Part shown: positions 34,404-43,712 of the stretch, piece by piece
How the letters are laid out: every line of letters starts with the position of its first letter
Numbering within the stretch: position 1 is the stretch's first letter
Assembly (NCBI GenBank): GCA_965224095.1
Contig: OZ245039.1
Coordinates: 2,356,001-2,420,000 of the forward strand
Direction of reading: 5' to 3'
DNA from: JBPEWY01 sp965224095
GTDB taxonomy: Bacteria > Bacteroidota > Bacteroidia > Flavobacteriales > Flavobacteriaceae
Length of the DNA: 64,000 nucleotides
The notes under the pieces: model-generated
What the model was told of the DNA's origin: nothing
Database searches by the model: none
The model's input: only the letters and a program-made list of their open reading frames with translations
Translations under genes and position numbers: made by a program

Positions 34404-36851
34404 ATGTATGTAGTAAAAAGAGATGGTAGAAAAGAGCCTATCATGTTCGACAAGATCACGGCCCGGGTTCGTAAACTGTGTTACGGACTAAATAATCTGG
34501 TTGACCCTGTAAAAGTGGCTATGAGAGTAATTGAAGGATTGTACGACGGGGTAACCACTTCGGAACTTGATAATCTTGCGGCCGAAATTGCGGCAACCAT
34601 GACCACAACGCACCCGGATTATGCAAAACTGGCTGCCAGAATATCGGTTTCTAATTTACACAAGAACACCAAGAAGTCGTTTTCCGAAACCATGACAGAC
34701 CTTTACGAATATGTAAACCCCAGAACAGGAAAAAAAGCTCCTTTACTCTCCGATGAGGTATATAAAGTAATTATGGATAATGCCGAAGATCTGGACTCTA
34801 CCATCATTTATAACCGCGATTTTGGCTATGATTATTTTGGGTTTAAAACACTGGAACGCTCTTATTTGCTCAAGCTTAACGGAAAAATTGTAGAACGCCC
34901 GCAACATATGTTAATGCGCGTATCAGTAGGGATTCATCAGGATGATATAGCCAGTGTAAAAGAAACATACGAACTGATGTCCAAGAAGTATTTTACACAT
35001 GCAACTCCTACTCTTTTTAATTCCGGAACTCCGAAACCACAAATGTCATCCTGTTTTCTATTAGCCATGAAAGATGATAGCATTGACGGTATTTATGATA
35101 CGCTAAAACAAACGGCAAAAATATCGCAGTCGGCCGGAGGGATAGGCCTTTCCATTCACAATATCCGGGCCACCGGAAGTTATATAGCGGGGACCAACGG
35201 AACTTCGAACGGAATTGTTCCTATGCTGCGCGTTTTTAATGACACAGCCCGATATGTAGATCAGGGAGGTGGGAAACGGAAAGGGAGTTTTGCTATTTAC
35301 GTGGAACCCTGGCATGCAGATATTTTTGACTTTTTAGACCTCAAAAAAAATCATGGGAAAGAAGAAATGAGGGCAAGGGATCTGTTTTACGCCATGTGGA
35401 TTCCAGACCTTTTTATGAAACGTGTCCAGGAAGACGGATCGTGGACTTTAATGTGCCCGAATGAATGCCCGGGACTGTTTGACAGTTACGGTGATGAGTT
35501 TGAAAAGCGATACGAAGAATACGAAGCAGCAGGGAAAGGAAGAAAAACCATTAAAGCAAGGGAGTTATGGGAAAAAATCCTGGAGTCTCAAATTGAAACA
35601 GGAACCCCGTACATGTTGTATAAAGATGCTGCAAACCGAAAATCCAATCAAAAAAACCTGGGAACCATTCGTTCGTCCAACCTGTGTACGGAAATCATGG
35701 AATATACTTCTCCTGATGAAGTGGCCGTTTGTAACCTGGCGTCCATTGCACTTCCCATGTTTATTAAAAATGGAGCGTTCGATCATAAAGAGCTTTTCAA
35801 AGTAACAAAGCGGGTAACCAAAAACCTGAATCGTGTAATTGACCGGAACTATTATCCGGTTAAAGAAGCTGAAAACTCGAACATGCGTCATCGTCCGGTA
35901 GGATTGGGAGTGCAGGGACTGGCGGATACTTTTATCATGCTCAGATTGCCATTTACGAGTGATGAAGCCAAGAAATTAAATCAGGATATCTTTGAAACAC
36001 TCTACTATGCAGCTGTTACAGCATCTATGGAAGAGGCAAAAGCAGATGGGCCGTATTCAACCTATAAAGGCTCTCCCATCTCCAAAGGAGAATTCCAACA
36101 CAATTTATGGGGAATAAAAGATGAAGAGCTCAGCGGCCGATGGGACTGGGCTAAACTGAGAAAACAAGTATTAAAACACGGAGTACGCAATTCACTGTTA
36201 GTAGCACCGATGCCAACAGCTTCAACTTCTCAAATCCTGGGGAATAATGAGTGCTTTGAACCCTATACCTCCAATATTTATACGCGTCGCGTTTTGTCGG
36301 GCGAGTTTATTGTGGTTAACAAACACCTGTTGGAAGATCTGGTAAACCTGGGATTGTGGAATGAGGGGCTTAAGCAGGATTTAATGAGAGCTAACGGATC
36401 TGTTCAGCATATAGAAGCTGTTCCGGATGACATTAAAGAACTGTATAAAACAGTCTGGGAACTGAGCATGAAGGATATTATTGATATGTCGAGGCATAGA
36501 GGATACTTTATTGACCAGTCGCAATCGTTGAACCTGTTTATGGAAAATGCCAATTTTGCAAAGCTTACTTCCATGCATTTTTATGCGTGGAAAAGCGGCC
36601 TTAAAACAGGAATGTACTACCTGAGAACCAAAGCCGCTGTTGACGCGATCAAATTTACACTTGATAACACCAAGAAAAAAGAACAGCCTGTTGCTGTTGA
36701 GGCCGCTACACAGGCCAGTGTAGTACAACCCAAAGTAGTGTTGGCAAATACAGAACAGGTTCCGGTAGAACCTTTAACACCGGAAGAATTAAAAGAGATG
36801 ATAGCGAGATCCAAACAGAATGACGATGATTGTCTTATGTGTGGCTCATAA
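34404..36851 (+). CDS. nrdA: Class Ia ribonucleoside-diphosphate reductase, alpha subunit
   Basis: The 815-residue R1 protein has an N-terminal ATP cone (about 1-90) for overall activity control. The catalytic Cys residues are in MSSCFLLAM near 215 and SNLCTEIMEY near 430, with the radical-path segment PMPTASTSQILGNNECFEP near 605. The C-terminal CLMCGS (last six residues) holds the redox Cys pair that accepts electrons from thioredoxin or glutaredoxin. The length and all key residues are normal. A terminator follows. Confidence 0.96.
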   Translation: MYVVKRDGRKEPIMFDKITARVRKLCYGLNNLVDPVKVAMRVIEGLYDGVTTSELDNLAAEIAATMTTTHPDYAKLAARISVSNLHKNTKKSFSETMTDLYEYVNPRTGKKAPLLSDEVYKVIMDNAEDLDSTIIYNRDFGYDYFGFKTLERSYLLKLNGKIVERPQHMLMRVSVGIHQDDIASVKETYELMSKKYFTHATPTLFNSGTPKPQMSSCFLLAMKDDSIDGIYDTLKQTAKISQSAGGIGLSIHNIRATGSYIAGTNGTSNGIVPMLRVFNDTARYVDQGGGKRKGSFAIYVEPWHADIFDFLDLKKNHGKEEMRARDLFYAMWIPDLFMKRVQEDGSWTLMCPNECPGLFDSYGDEFEKRYEEYEAAGKGRKTIKARELWEKILESQIETGTPYMLYKDAANRKSNQKNLGTIRSSNLCTEIMEYTSPDEVAVCNLASIALPMFIKNGAFDHKELFKVTKRVTKNLNRVIDRNYYPVKEAENSNMRHRPVGLGVQGLADTFIMLRLPFTSDEAKKLNQDIFETLYYAAVTASMEEAKADGPYSTYKGSPISKGEFQHNLWGIKDEELSGRWDWAKLRKQVLKHGVRNSLLVAPMPTASTSQILGNNECFEPYTSNIYTRRVLSGEFIVVNKHLLEDLVNLGLWNEGLKQDLMRANGSVQHIEAVPDDIKELYKTVWELSMKDIIDMSRHRGYFIDQSQSLNLFMENANFAKLTSMHFYAWKSGLKTGMYYLRTKAAVDAIKFTLDNTKKKEQPVAVEAATQASVVQPKVVLANTEQVPVEPLTPEELKEMIARSKQNDDDCLMCGS

Positions 36852-36878
36852 TTAATTAATCATACCTACTTAACCAAG

Positions 36879-36900
36879 GGGAAGCCGTAAGGCTTCCCTT
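36879..36900 (+). terminator. Rho-independent terminator after nrdA
   Basis: The stem GGGAAGCC / GGCTTCCC with a GTAA loop is followed by TTTTC. It lies about 28 bp after the nrdA stop. Confidence 0.8.
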
Positions 36901-36947
36901 TTCTTTGTATTTTAGAACATAAAACGTTAATTCAACACGCATTTAAT

Positions 36948-37385
36948 ATGGATAAATTTTTAAAGGCCGCCATCGATGAAGCAAAAAAAGGATTAAAAGA
37001 AGGGGGAATTCCCATAGGGTCTGTTATTGTTCATAAAAACAAGATTATCGGAAAAGGACATAATAAAAGAGTACAACAGGGCAGCGTAGTATTGCACGGT
37101 GAAATGGATGCTTTTGAGAATGCAGGCAGGCAACCGGCTAGTGTATACAAAGAATGTACATTGTATACCACTTTGTCGCCCTGTGCAATGTGTTCCGGGG
37201 CTATTTTGCTATACGGAATCCCGAAAATAGTAGTGGGTGAAAATGTTTCTTTTATGGGAGAGGAAGAACTTCTAAAGTCCCGGGGCGTGGAAGTACAGGT
37301 TGTCAACGATTCAACATGCAAAGAACTTATGATTCAATTTATTAAGGAATACCCGGAACTGTGGAACGAAGATATTGGCGAATAA
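36948..37385 (+). CDS. Cytosine deaminase, yeast FCY1 type
   Basis: The 145-residue zinc hydrolase has LHGEMDAFENAGR (catalytic His and Glu) near residue 50 and TLSPCAMCSGAILLYGIPK (two zinc Cys) near 75. The stretch IVVGENVSFMGEEELLKSRG and the end WNEDIGE resemble yeast cytosine deaminase far more than bacterial CodA (an amidohydrolase) or TadA. It likely converts free cytosine to uracil. It follows nrdA after a terminator. The resemblance is from memory and should be confirmed by alignment. Confidence 0.82.
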   Translation: MDKFLKAAIDEAKKGLKEGGIPIGSVIVHKNKIIGKGHNKRVQQGSVVLHGEMDAFENAGRQPASVYKECTLYTTLSPCAMCSGAILLYGIPKIVVGENVSFMGEEELLKSRGVEVQVVNDSTCKELMIQFIKEYPELWNEDIGE

Positions 37386-37450
37386 ATTAGGTAAAACGGA
37401 TTGCGCTTGAATTTTTATTAATAGTTTTATAGAGGATTGACCAAGCTATT

Positions 37451-39238
37451 ATGGAATATGGATTGACAGATGTGCTTCAGCTAATAGGAGCACTCGGACT
37501 TTTTTTGTTTGGAATGAAGGTGATGAGCGATGCATTGATGAACCTCGCCGGAAATAGGATGCGGGCTATACTTGCCTCGATGACCTCCAATAGATTTCTG
37601 GGAATATTTACGGGCTTCCTAATTACTTCAGTAATACAATCCTCCTCGGCAACCACATTAATGGTAGTTGGATTTTCCAATGCCGGACTTCTTACACTTA
37701 CAGAATCTATTAGTGTTATAATGGGAGCTAATATAGGAACTACCATTACAGCGTGGTTAATCACAATTCTGGGTTTTAAAGTGAGTATGAGCGCTATAGC
37801 ATTACCCCTCGTGGGGCTTGGCTTTGCGCTTACATTTGCAAAAAAAGAGCATTTAAAGAACTGGGGAGGTTTTATAATTGGATTTTCTATACTCTTTATC
37901 GGGCTTCAATTTTTAAAGGAGGCAATGCCCGATATTAAAAACAATCCGGAAATCCTAGAATTTTTAAGCAGGTATACAGACCTGGGTTATTTGTCTATCC
38001 TCTTATTTTTACTTATTGGTACCGTGTTAACGGTTGTAATACAGTCTTCCAGCGCAACCATGGCACTTACTCTGATAATGACGGCTCAGGGATGGATTCC
38101 TTTTGAGTTAGCAGCAGCTATGGTCCTCGGAGAAAATATAGGAACTACTATTACCGCAAACCTGGCAGCCATAGTTGCTAATTACAAAGCAAAAAGAACA
38201 GCGAGAGCTCACCTGATTTTTAATGTTATAGGAGTGCTCTGGATGTTGATACTGTTTTATCCGTTCCTGCGCTTTGTAAGTTGGCTTACGGCCATGGTAG
38301 GGTCTGATTCTCCTTATGTTAGCGCAGCGGCCATACCGGTAGCCATATCACTTTTTCATACTACATTTAATGTTATTAATACTTTTTTATTGGTATGGTT
38401 TATAAAGCCAATTGCCCGACTTGTTGAAAGATTAGTTCCTAAAAAAGTATCGCCGGAAATGGAAATCGACGAACCTAAATTTCTCACCAAAGAAGTGCTT
38501 AAATATCCGGAAACAGCCATATCTTCTTTAGTGAACGAGTCTAAATATCTTTTTAAAAACGCTATCTTTTTAATTGTTAGTCATGCGCTTAATATTCACA
38601 GAGAAGATATAAAGTCGGATGTGAAGATTAAAAAAGTAATCAAAAAATCAAAAACCGATTTCGAGACCGATGTAAGAGAGTTATATACGTCCAAAGTGAA
38701 ACACATCTATGGAAAAATAATACACTATGCCACAAAAGCTCAGAGTGCGTTGGATTTGAATGAAGCTCAAAATAACAAAATAACCGAGATTAAAATTGCC
38801 AACCGTAAGATGGTGGAGATCATTGGAGATGTAAGGGAATTGAGCAAAAATATCACGGCATTTTTAGATTCTGATAATCAGTATATTCAAAAAGAATATG
38901 ATAAGTTCAGAAAAAAAGTGGTAAAAGTGCTTCGGATTATTTATTTGTTCAGAACCGAAAAGGAAAATGAAGTGTATTATGAGAAACTTCTGGAATTAAA
39001 ACAGGAGGCGAAAAAGAATATTCATCAGGGTAACCTGCAAATAGATAAATTAATCAGGAAGGATTTAATAACAGTGGATATGGCGTCATCTTTGTTTAAC
39101 GATAATGATAATGTAAACGATATTATTAAAAACCTGATAGAAACCGCCGAATTGCTTTACGGAAAAAGAGATTCACTTCTGGAAAATGGAAACTCGCTGA
39201 TAACCGGGACCGAATCTGATAGAAACAAAACAAAATAA
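37451..39238 (+). CDS. Na+/phosphate cotransporter (NptA-like) with PhoU-like tail
   Basis: The 595-residue protein has two Na_Pi_cotrans repeats (about 5-150 and 175-310), each with the QSSSAT motif: VIQSSSATTLMVVGF and VIQSSSATMALTLIM. About 250 C-terminal cytoplasmic residues (from about 350) form a helical PhoU-like region. It should import phosphate with Na+. It converges on the PiT gene, and together with the porin further on it forms a phosphate-related cluster. The PhoU-like tail may sense or regulate transport, which is known for some family members. Confidence 0.9.
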   Translation: MEYGLTDVLQLIGALGLFLFGMKVMSDALMNLAGNRMRAILASMTSNRFLGIFTGFLITSVIQSSSATTLMVVGFSNAGLLTLTESISVIMGANIGTTITAWLITILGFKVSMSAIALPLVGLGFALTFAKKEHLKNWGGFIIGFSILFIGLQFLKEAMPDIKNNPEILEFLSRYTDLGYLSILLFLLIGTVLTVVIQSSSATMALTLIMTAQGWIPFELAAAMVLGENIGTTITANLAAIVANYKAKRTARAHLIFNVIGVLWMLILFYPFLRFVSWLTAMVGSDSPYVSAAAIPVAISLFHTTFNVINTFLLVWFIKPIARLVERLVPKKVSPEMEIDEPKFLTKEVLKYPETAISSLVNESKYLFKNAIFLIVSHALNIHREDIKSDVKIKKVIKKSKTDFETDVRELYTSKVKHIYGKIIHYATKAQSALDLNEAQNNKITEIKIANRKMVEIIGDVRELSKNITAFLDSDNQYIQKEYDKFRKKVVKVLRIIYLFRTEKENEVYYEKLLELKQEAKKNIHQGNLQIDKLIRKDLITVDMASSLFNDNDNVNDIIKNLIETAELLYGKRDSLLENGNSLITGTESDRNKTK

Positions 39239-39268
39239 AAAAGCATCTTGTACTACAAGATGCTTTTT
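39238..39268. terminator. Bidirectional rho-independent terminator
   Basis: The perfect stem AAAAAGCATCTTGTA paired with TACAAGATGCTTTTT around a short loop, with A-rich and T-rich ends, lies between the convergent Na/Pi and PiT genes. Confidence 0.9.
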
Positions 39269-39286
39269 ATTCTGCTCGGGAAAATA

Positions 39287-41569
39287 TTATTTTTCAATAT
39301 CGTTTTCCGGAATAGTTGCCGGTTCAATAGATGCGTCATGTGCATCGTGATACTCCTCCAGCAAATTCATAGTGGCTGTTAATAAATCTTTGGTTTCCAG
39401 TAAAACGCTAAAATACAACGTAGTGTTTTTTGGGCTGGATTCTTCCGATCGGGTACGTTCAACCTGACGCTTTATTTTTTCTTTCACAAGACTGTATACT
39501 TCTACTTTTTCGTCTAAAATAAAACCTATTTGCTCAAACGATTGAGAGTCGAAGGCTTTTTCCGTATCGGTAAATAGTATTTCCAGTTTATCGTCAATTT
39601 CCTTGAGCTCCTTAATTTGACTAAACTTCAACTTTTTGTGGTTGTTGTTGATATGTTTATGACTCACCTTCGAAATGTATTCCAAAGATTGAGACATATC
39701 CTGTAAGTACCCGAGAATATTAATGTAGAAGTTGCTGGCACCTACGCTGGATTCATCCAGATTTTTAATGAAATAAAAGATATTATCGCGCAAAGCATCA
39801 ATTTCTTCGGTAAGCTTTACAACTTGCTTTTTACTTTTCTTAAGCAATTTTAGGTCTTGTTTGGCAAGCCCTACAATAGCGTTTGAGTAAATTCGATTGG
39901 TGCGTTTTACCACTTTGGAAATATTCGCAGCACTTTCGTGAATAACACCTTGTATAGAACTACTTTCTGCTATTTTCAGTTGATCTTCTGCCTTGGAAAT
40001 TTTTGATTTCTTTTTATGAGAAATATAGTTTCTAACCAAGATAAGAACCGCTAAGAAAAGCAGGATAGCAATAGCTGTTGGCCCTCCAAGGTGAATTAAA
40101 TAAGCCATTACCGCAGCTCCGACAAAGGCACTGAAGGCTGTAAAAAACCACCCTCCAATTACATTGAACACACCGGCTACCCGATATACGGCACTTTCGC
40201 TTCCCCAGGCACGATCGGCCAGAGAAGTACCCATGGCAACCATAAAAGTAACATAAGTAGTAGACAGGGGTAATTTATAGGAAGTAGCAATAGAAATCAG
40301 AACTCCTGCAACCATCAAATTCACAGAAGCCCGGATGGTGTCAAAAGCAGGTACTTCGTAGCTTTTGTCTTTAGGTAATGTTACCACGGGTTTCTCGAAT
40401 TTTTTATTTATTGAGTCTTGTACGGATTTTGGTAATATAACATTGATGCCATTGCTTAAGTAGGAGGCGCTTCTTACTACCAGGCGGGACAACAAATTGG
40501 GTTCAAACTTTTCGTGGGTTTCCCCTTGGGTTGACAATCCGATTTCCGTATCCGCAACGGTACGTGCTTTTTTAGAAAACCAAAGTGTAACTACCATGAC
40601 ACCCCCAGCAATAAAAAGCAACAGGGGTTCTGCAGGAACTTTTTTGGCCAGATCGACCATGGCAAATGCGGTTGAATCAGCACCGGAAGCAGACCAGGCT
40701 TCATAGGAATGATATGCAGCCATGGGAACCCCAATAAAATTTACAAGGTCGTTTCCTGAAAAGGCTAACGCCAAACCAAAGGTTCCTACAATAATTACGA
40801 AAGAAAGAATATTCCTTTTAAATACTTTCATGTACAGGAAAGAAAAGAGGGTCCAGAGAGCAAAACTTGCCGCAATAATCATCAGCTCGTTACCTTCCAG
40901 TACTGCCTTTAAATCTTTGTAATAAGGAGTTCCTTTTAGCCCTTTTAGGAAAATAAAATAGGTAATGGCGGAAAGGGCAACCCCTCCGAAAAGAGCACCA
41001 AAGTTCTTAATTTTTTTATCAAAATGGAAAGAAAATACCAATCGGGAAATGTATTGAACCAAAGCCCCTACCGTAAAGGCAATAAAAACCGATAACACGA
41101 TCCCCAAAATAATCATGGTGGCTTTGTCAGAATTGATATAGGTAGCCAGATCGTTAATATTTTCTGCACTATTTGCCGAGATTTTTATCAGGGCTACAGC
41201 CACTGATGCTCCTAATAATTCGAAAACAATGGAAACCGTGGTAGATGTTGGCATTCCCAGGGTATTGAAAAAATCTAACAATAAAATATCGGTGATCATT
41301 ACTGCCATAAAAATGATCATAATTTCATTGAACATAAATTCACCGGGATTAAAAATACCTTTACGAGCCACTTCCATCATTCCGCTGGAGGAAATAGCTC
41401 CGATAAAAATCCCTAAACTGGCAACGATCATAATAGTCCTGAAAGAAATGGCCTTGGAGCCAATTGCTGAATTCAGGAAGTTAACTGCATCGTTACTTAC
41501 CCCAACCACAAGATCGGCAATTGCTAAAACAGCCAGGGCGACAATCATTAATAGATAAATATTTTCCAT
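39287..41569 (-). CDS. PiT-family inorganic phosphate transporter with long C-terminal helical domain
   Basis: The 760-residue protein has the two PHO4 signature repeats: VGVSNDAVNFLNSAIGSKA near residue 25 and LPLSTTYVTFMVAMGTSLADR near 430. About 10-12 hydrophobic segments fill residues 1-520. Residues about 530-760 are charged, helical and PhoU-like, roughly 200 residues more than simple PiT proteins such as E. coli PitA (about 500). It should import phosphate or metal-phosphate with H+ or Na+. It follows the porin gene on the same strand with a 76-bp gap and is probably co-transcribed with it. Confidence 0.9.
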   Translation of the reverse strand: MENIYLLMIVALAVLAIADLVVGVSNDAVNFLNSAIGSKAISFRTIMIVASLGIFIGAISSSGMMEVARKGIFNPGEFMFNEIMIIFMAVMITDILLLDFFNTLGMPTSTTVSIVFELLGASVAVALIKISANSAENINDLATYINSDKATMIILGIVLSVFIAFTVGALVQYISRLVFSFHFDKKIKNFGALFGGVALSAITYFIFLKGLKGTPYYKDLKAVLEGNELMIIAASFALWTLFSFLYMKVFKRNILSFVIIVGTFGLALAFSGNDLVNFIGVPMAAYHSYEAWSASGADSTAFAMVDLAKKVPAEPLLLFIAGGVMVVTLWFSKKARTVADTEIGLSTQGETHEKFEPNLLSRLVVRSASYLSNGINVILPKSVQDSINKKFEKPVVTLPKDKSYEVPAFDTIRASVNLMVAGVLISIATSYKLPLSTTYVTFMVAMGTSLADRAWGSESAVYRVAGVFNVIGGWFFTAFSAFVGAAVMAYLIHLGGPTAIAILLFLAVLILVRNYISHKKKSKISKAEDQLKIAESSSIQGVIHESAANISKVVKRTNRIYSNAIVGLAKQDLKLLKKSKKQVVKLTEEIDALRDNIFYFIKNLDESSVGASNFYINILGYLQDMSQSLEYISKVSHKHINNNHKKLKFSQIKELKEIDDKLEILFTDTEKAFDSQSFEQIGFILDEKVEVYSLVKEKIKRQVERTRSEESSPKNTTLYFSVLLETKDLLTATMNLLEEYHDAHDASIEPATIPENDIEK

Positions 41570-41645
41570 AATTTGTTCTGAATAAAATCATGCAAATTTC
41601 TAAATAAAGAAGGGCATGATTGTTACTAAAAGGTTATTTCTATAT

Positions 41646-42848
41646 TTAAAAATGTATATCAAATTGAAGTCGGTACATCACTTCATCCGCTCCGGCTTCA
41701 TTGCTTAAATAACTTATATCGGTTTGTACTTTTAAACTATGTCCTACAATATACTTTGACAACCCCAGGGTATATTGATGTTGAGGTTCTTTCCCGGTAA
41801 TGTCAAAATCAGTTTTAATATTCGTATATCGGGTGGCAAGTTCGTAGTTGTTTTTGAAAAGATATCCCATTTGCATATTAAGAGCTTTTCCCGTTTCAAC
41901 CACATCTCCGGTAAGAGAGCCATCCAGATTTTTGGCAAAAGGGTCTTTGGCATCTCTTTCTGCATATTCGGCCATCAAGGAGAATCCCTGATATTTAAAC
42001 ATGGCATCTACAAAAAAGGTATTGATATTGGTTTCGTAGTGTCCGTTGTCATTGGTCATATAGCTTCCCATATTACTTCGCGTTTTAACTGCATTGTTAT
42101 TGTGGTCATAGCTAATACCGATAGCTAATTTGGGGTTGCTTTCTCGTTTCAGATCACTACTGGAATAATCCCCTTTACTTTTAAAAGCACCAAAAGGAAG
42201 TATTTCTATACGTCCCGTATACTGATGCCCTCCAAGATTTCCCTGGGTAACGTTTCTTCCTTCCCCTTGAGAGAAAGCTAACATTTCTCTCACTAAAAAG
42301 GAGTCGTTAAGTTTAAAATGATGCCGCAACTGAATTCCCATATCCCGATCTATATTAAACCTGCTGTTTAAAAGAGACCGGTCTACCAACTGAAGATTCC
42401 CGGACGAAATTACCCGTTCACGATTTCCTGGTAATTTGGTTTGCCCCGCCCATAATTCAAAATTTTTGTAAAAGTTCCATTTAACAACGGCATCCAAAAT
42501 ATATCGGGGAGTGTTTCGGTTATATTCGGAAGCTCCTGAAACGTCACGATTAGAAAGACCGAGTTCTATTTTATATTTTAGTTTCGGAGTAAAAGCAAAA
42601 CCGCCAAACTTCAGACGAGCCCTGCGAATTAGAAAGTTGGCTTCGGGATTTATCAGTTTGTCGTTCACAGATTCCCAGTTAGACATATACAGCATTTGCA
42701 TACGGGCACCAAACTTCATGCTCCATGAGCTATCCTTCGCTATAACATTGATAATTCCTTTTCCGAATGTGGTGTCGGTAGTTTCCTGGGCATTCCCCGG
42801 AATGGTAAACAGCAAAAAGCCTATTGCCAGTAACCCTTTAAGTTTCAT
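41646..42848 (-). CDS. Phosphate-selective porin (OprO/OprP family)
   Basis: The 400-residue outer-membrane protein has a signal peptide (KGLLAIGFLLFTIPGNAQ, about 3-20) and a beta-barrel rich in alternating hydrophobic residues. Typical N-terminal features are SMKFGARMQMLYMSNWE and NFLIRRARLKFGGF, as in the Porin_O_P family. It would let phosphate pass the outer membrane, feeding the PiT transporter encoded next. An 11-bp-phased repeat array and a near-consensus -7 box (GACATTTG, 42872-42879) lie upstream. Confidence 0.88.
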   Translation of the reverse strand: MKLKGLLAIGFLLFTIPGNAQETTDTTFGKGIINVIAKDSSWSMKFGARMQMLYMSNWESVNDKLINPEANFLIRRARLKFGGFAFTPKLKYKIELGLSNRDVSGASEYNRNTPRYILDAVVKWNFYKNFELWAGQTKLPGNRERVISSGNLQLVDRSLLNSRFNIDRDMGIQLRHHFKLNDSFLVREMLAFSQGEGRNVTQGNLGGHQYTGRIEILPFGAFKSKGDYSSSDLKRESNPKLAIGISYDHNNNAVKTRSNMGSYMTNDNGHYETNINTFFVDAMFKYQGFSLMAEYAERDAKDPFAKNLDGSLTGDVVETGKALNMQMGYLFKNNYELATRYTNIKTDFDITGKEPQHQYTLGLSKYIVGHSLKVQTDISYLSNEAGADEVMYRLQFDIHF

Positions 42849-42878
42849 GTTGTTATTAGTTTTTGTCGCTGCAAATGT

Positions 42879-42922
42879 CTAATACCAATGTTAACTTAAT
42901 GTTTCCTTAAGATTAAATTATA
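42879..42922. promoter_or_regulatory. 11-bp-phased repeats, Pho-box-like, upstream of porin
   Basis: Reading the plus strand, successive 11-base units are CTAATACCAAT, GTTAACTTAAT, GTTTCCTTAAG and ATTAAATTATA. The middle two share 8 of 11 bases. The array ends at the near -7 box GACATTTG on the porin side. Pho boxes of E. coli are also 11-bp-phased direct repeats. Confidence 0.5.
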
Positions 42923-43180
42923 ACGCTTATTTTGCATGCTGATAAAAAGGAGAAAGGCTACCCTGGCCGGAGTAGCCCTATCAAGTTTCAAAATACTGGA
43001 TTGACAAAAACTAATGTATTTAATGAAACTAACTAAAAAGTCTTAAGACGGAAACAAATATCCGGGTTTTATGTCAGGTTTATGTGACTAGAATATTAAT
43101 TAATCTTTACTTTTTTTTATAAAATCATTAAATACACATAAATTTTAATACATTGATATTTAGGTGATTATAAACTCAAT

Positions 43181-43224
43181 GTTAAATTAACGTTATGTAA
43201 ACATTTATTAATTGTAAATTTTTC
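43181..43224 (+). promoter_or_regulatory. 11-bp-phased repeats, Pho-box-like, upstream of MORN-like gene
   Basis: Units GTTAAATTAAC, GTTATGTAAAC, ATTTATTAATT and GTAAATTTTTC follow one another without gaps. The array ends 2 bp before the -7 box TATCTTTG. It therefore occupies the -33 region, as activator sites of the PhoB type do. Confidence 0.5.
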
Positions 43225-43226
43225 TT

Positions 43227-43234
43227 TATCTTTG
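43227..43234 (+). promoter_or_regulatory. -7 box (TATCTTTG) of the MORN-like gene
   Basis: TATCTTTG fits TAnnTTTG and lies 24 bp before the ATG at 43259. The -33 position is taken by the phased repeats. Confidence 0.5.
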
Positions 43235-43258
43235 AGTAACCGATAAAAACCTACTCAT

Positions 43259-43618
43259 ATGAAAAAATACATTTTAATATTCGCTTTGGCCTTTCTGTGC
43301 ATTCCTGTGATGGCACAGGAGGAAAATGATGCAACCTATGTTAAGAAAGGAGATTTGATAGAAGCTACTTTCTATTATGAAAATGGAATGATAAGTCAAC
43401 ATGGGTTTTATGATTTGGAAGGTAAACTTCAGGGTGTTTGGACAACATTTGATAAAGCTGGTAAACGTCTGGCAGTAGGACAATATGAAGCAGGTAAAAA
43501 AGTGGGCAAATGGTTTTTCTGGTCTGAGAAATCTTTAAAAGAAGTAGATTATGAAGATCACCGCGTGGCGAGTGTTGTAGAGTGGTCTAACGGGACTAAA
43601 ATAGCGGTACGAGATTAA
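43259..43618 (+). CDS. Secreted small protein with MORN-like repeats
   Basis: The 119-residue protein has a signal peptide (MKKYILIFALAFLCIPVMAQ) and about three short repeats of the type NGxxxxxGxYxxGKxxGxW: MISQHGFYDLEGKLQGVW and LAVGQYEAGKKVGKWFFW are clear. Such repeats occur in MORN/toxin-like antitoxin and surface proteins. Proteins of this type are often labelled nicotinic acid mononucleotide adenyltransferase in databases; the sequence gives no support for that activity. Its promoter carries Pho-box-like repeats, so phosphate control is possible. Confidence 0.75.
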   Translation: MKKYILIFALAFLCIPVMAQEENDATYVKKGDLIEATFYYENGMISQHGFYDLEGKLQGVWTTFDKAGKRLAVGQYEAGKKVGKWFFWSEKSLKEVDYEDHRVASVVEWSNGTKIAVRD

Positions 43619-43641
43619 AGAAATAATCTTTTTACTATAGT

Positions 43642-43669
43642 GAAAACCCCGCATTTGTGCGGGGTTTTC
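43642..43669. terminator. Bidirectional rho-independent terminator
   Basis: The perfect 12-bp stem GAAAACCCCGCA / TGCGGGGTTTTC with a TTTG loop lies between the MORN-like gene and the convergent lipoprotein gene. Confidence 0.9.
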
Positions 43670-43712
43670 GTTTAACATAGATGAGATAAATGAGCCCGTA
43701 CGGGCTGCTTTT

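Larger units (their letters stand above)
42849..43258. other. 410-bp intergenic region between porin and MORN-like gene
   Basis: No gene is seen. It holds two 11-bp-phased arrays (42879-42922 and 43181-43224), the divergent promoters of the two flanking genes, and a small stem-loop (GGCTAC / GTAGCC, 42956-42977) with no clear role. The rest is AT-rich DNA without obvious structure. Confidence 0.6.

Noticed and set aside
42956..42977. Stem-loop GGCTAC / GTAGCC as an sRNA or terminator
   Set aside because: Short arms, no good T tail, and no gene it would end; kept only as a note in the intergenic entry.
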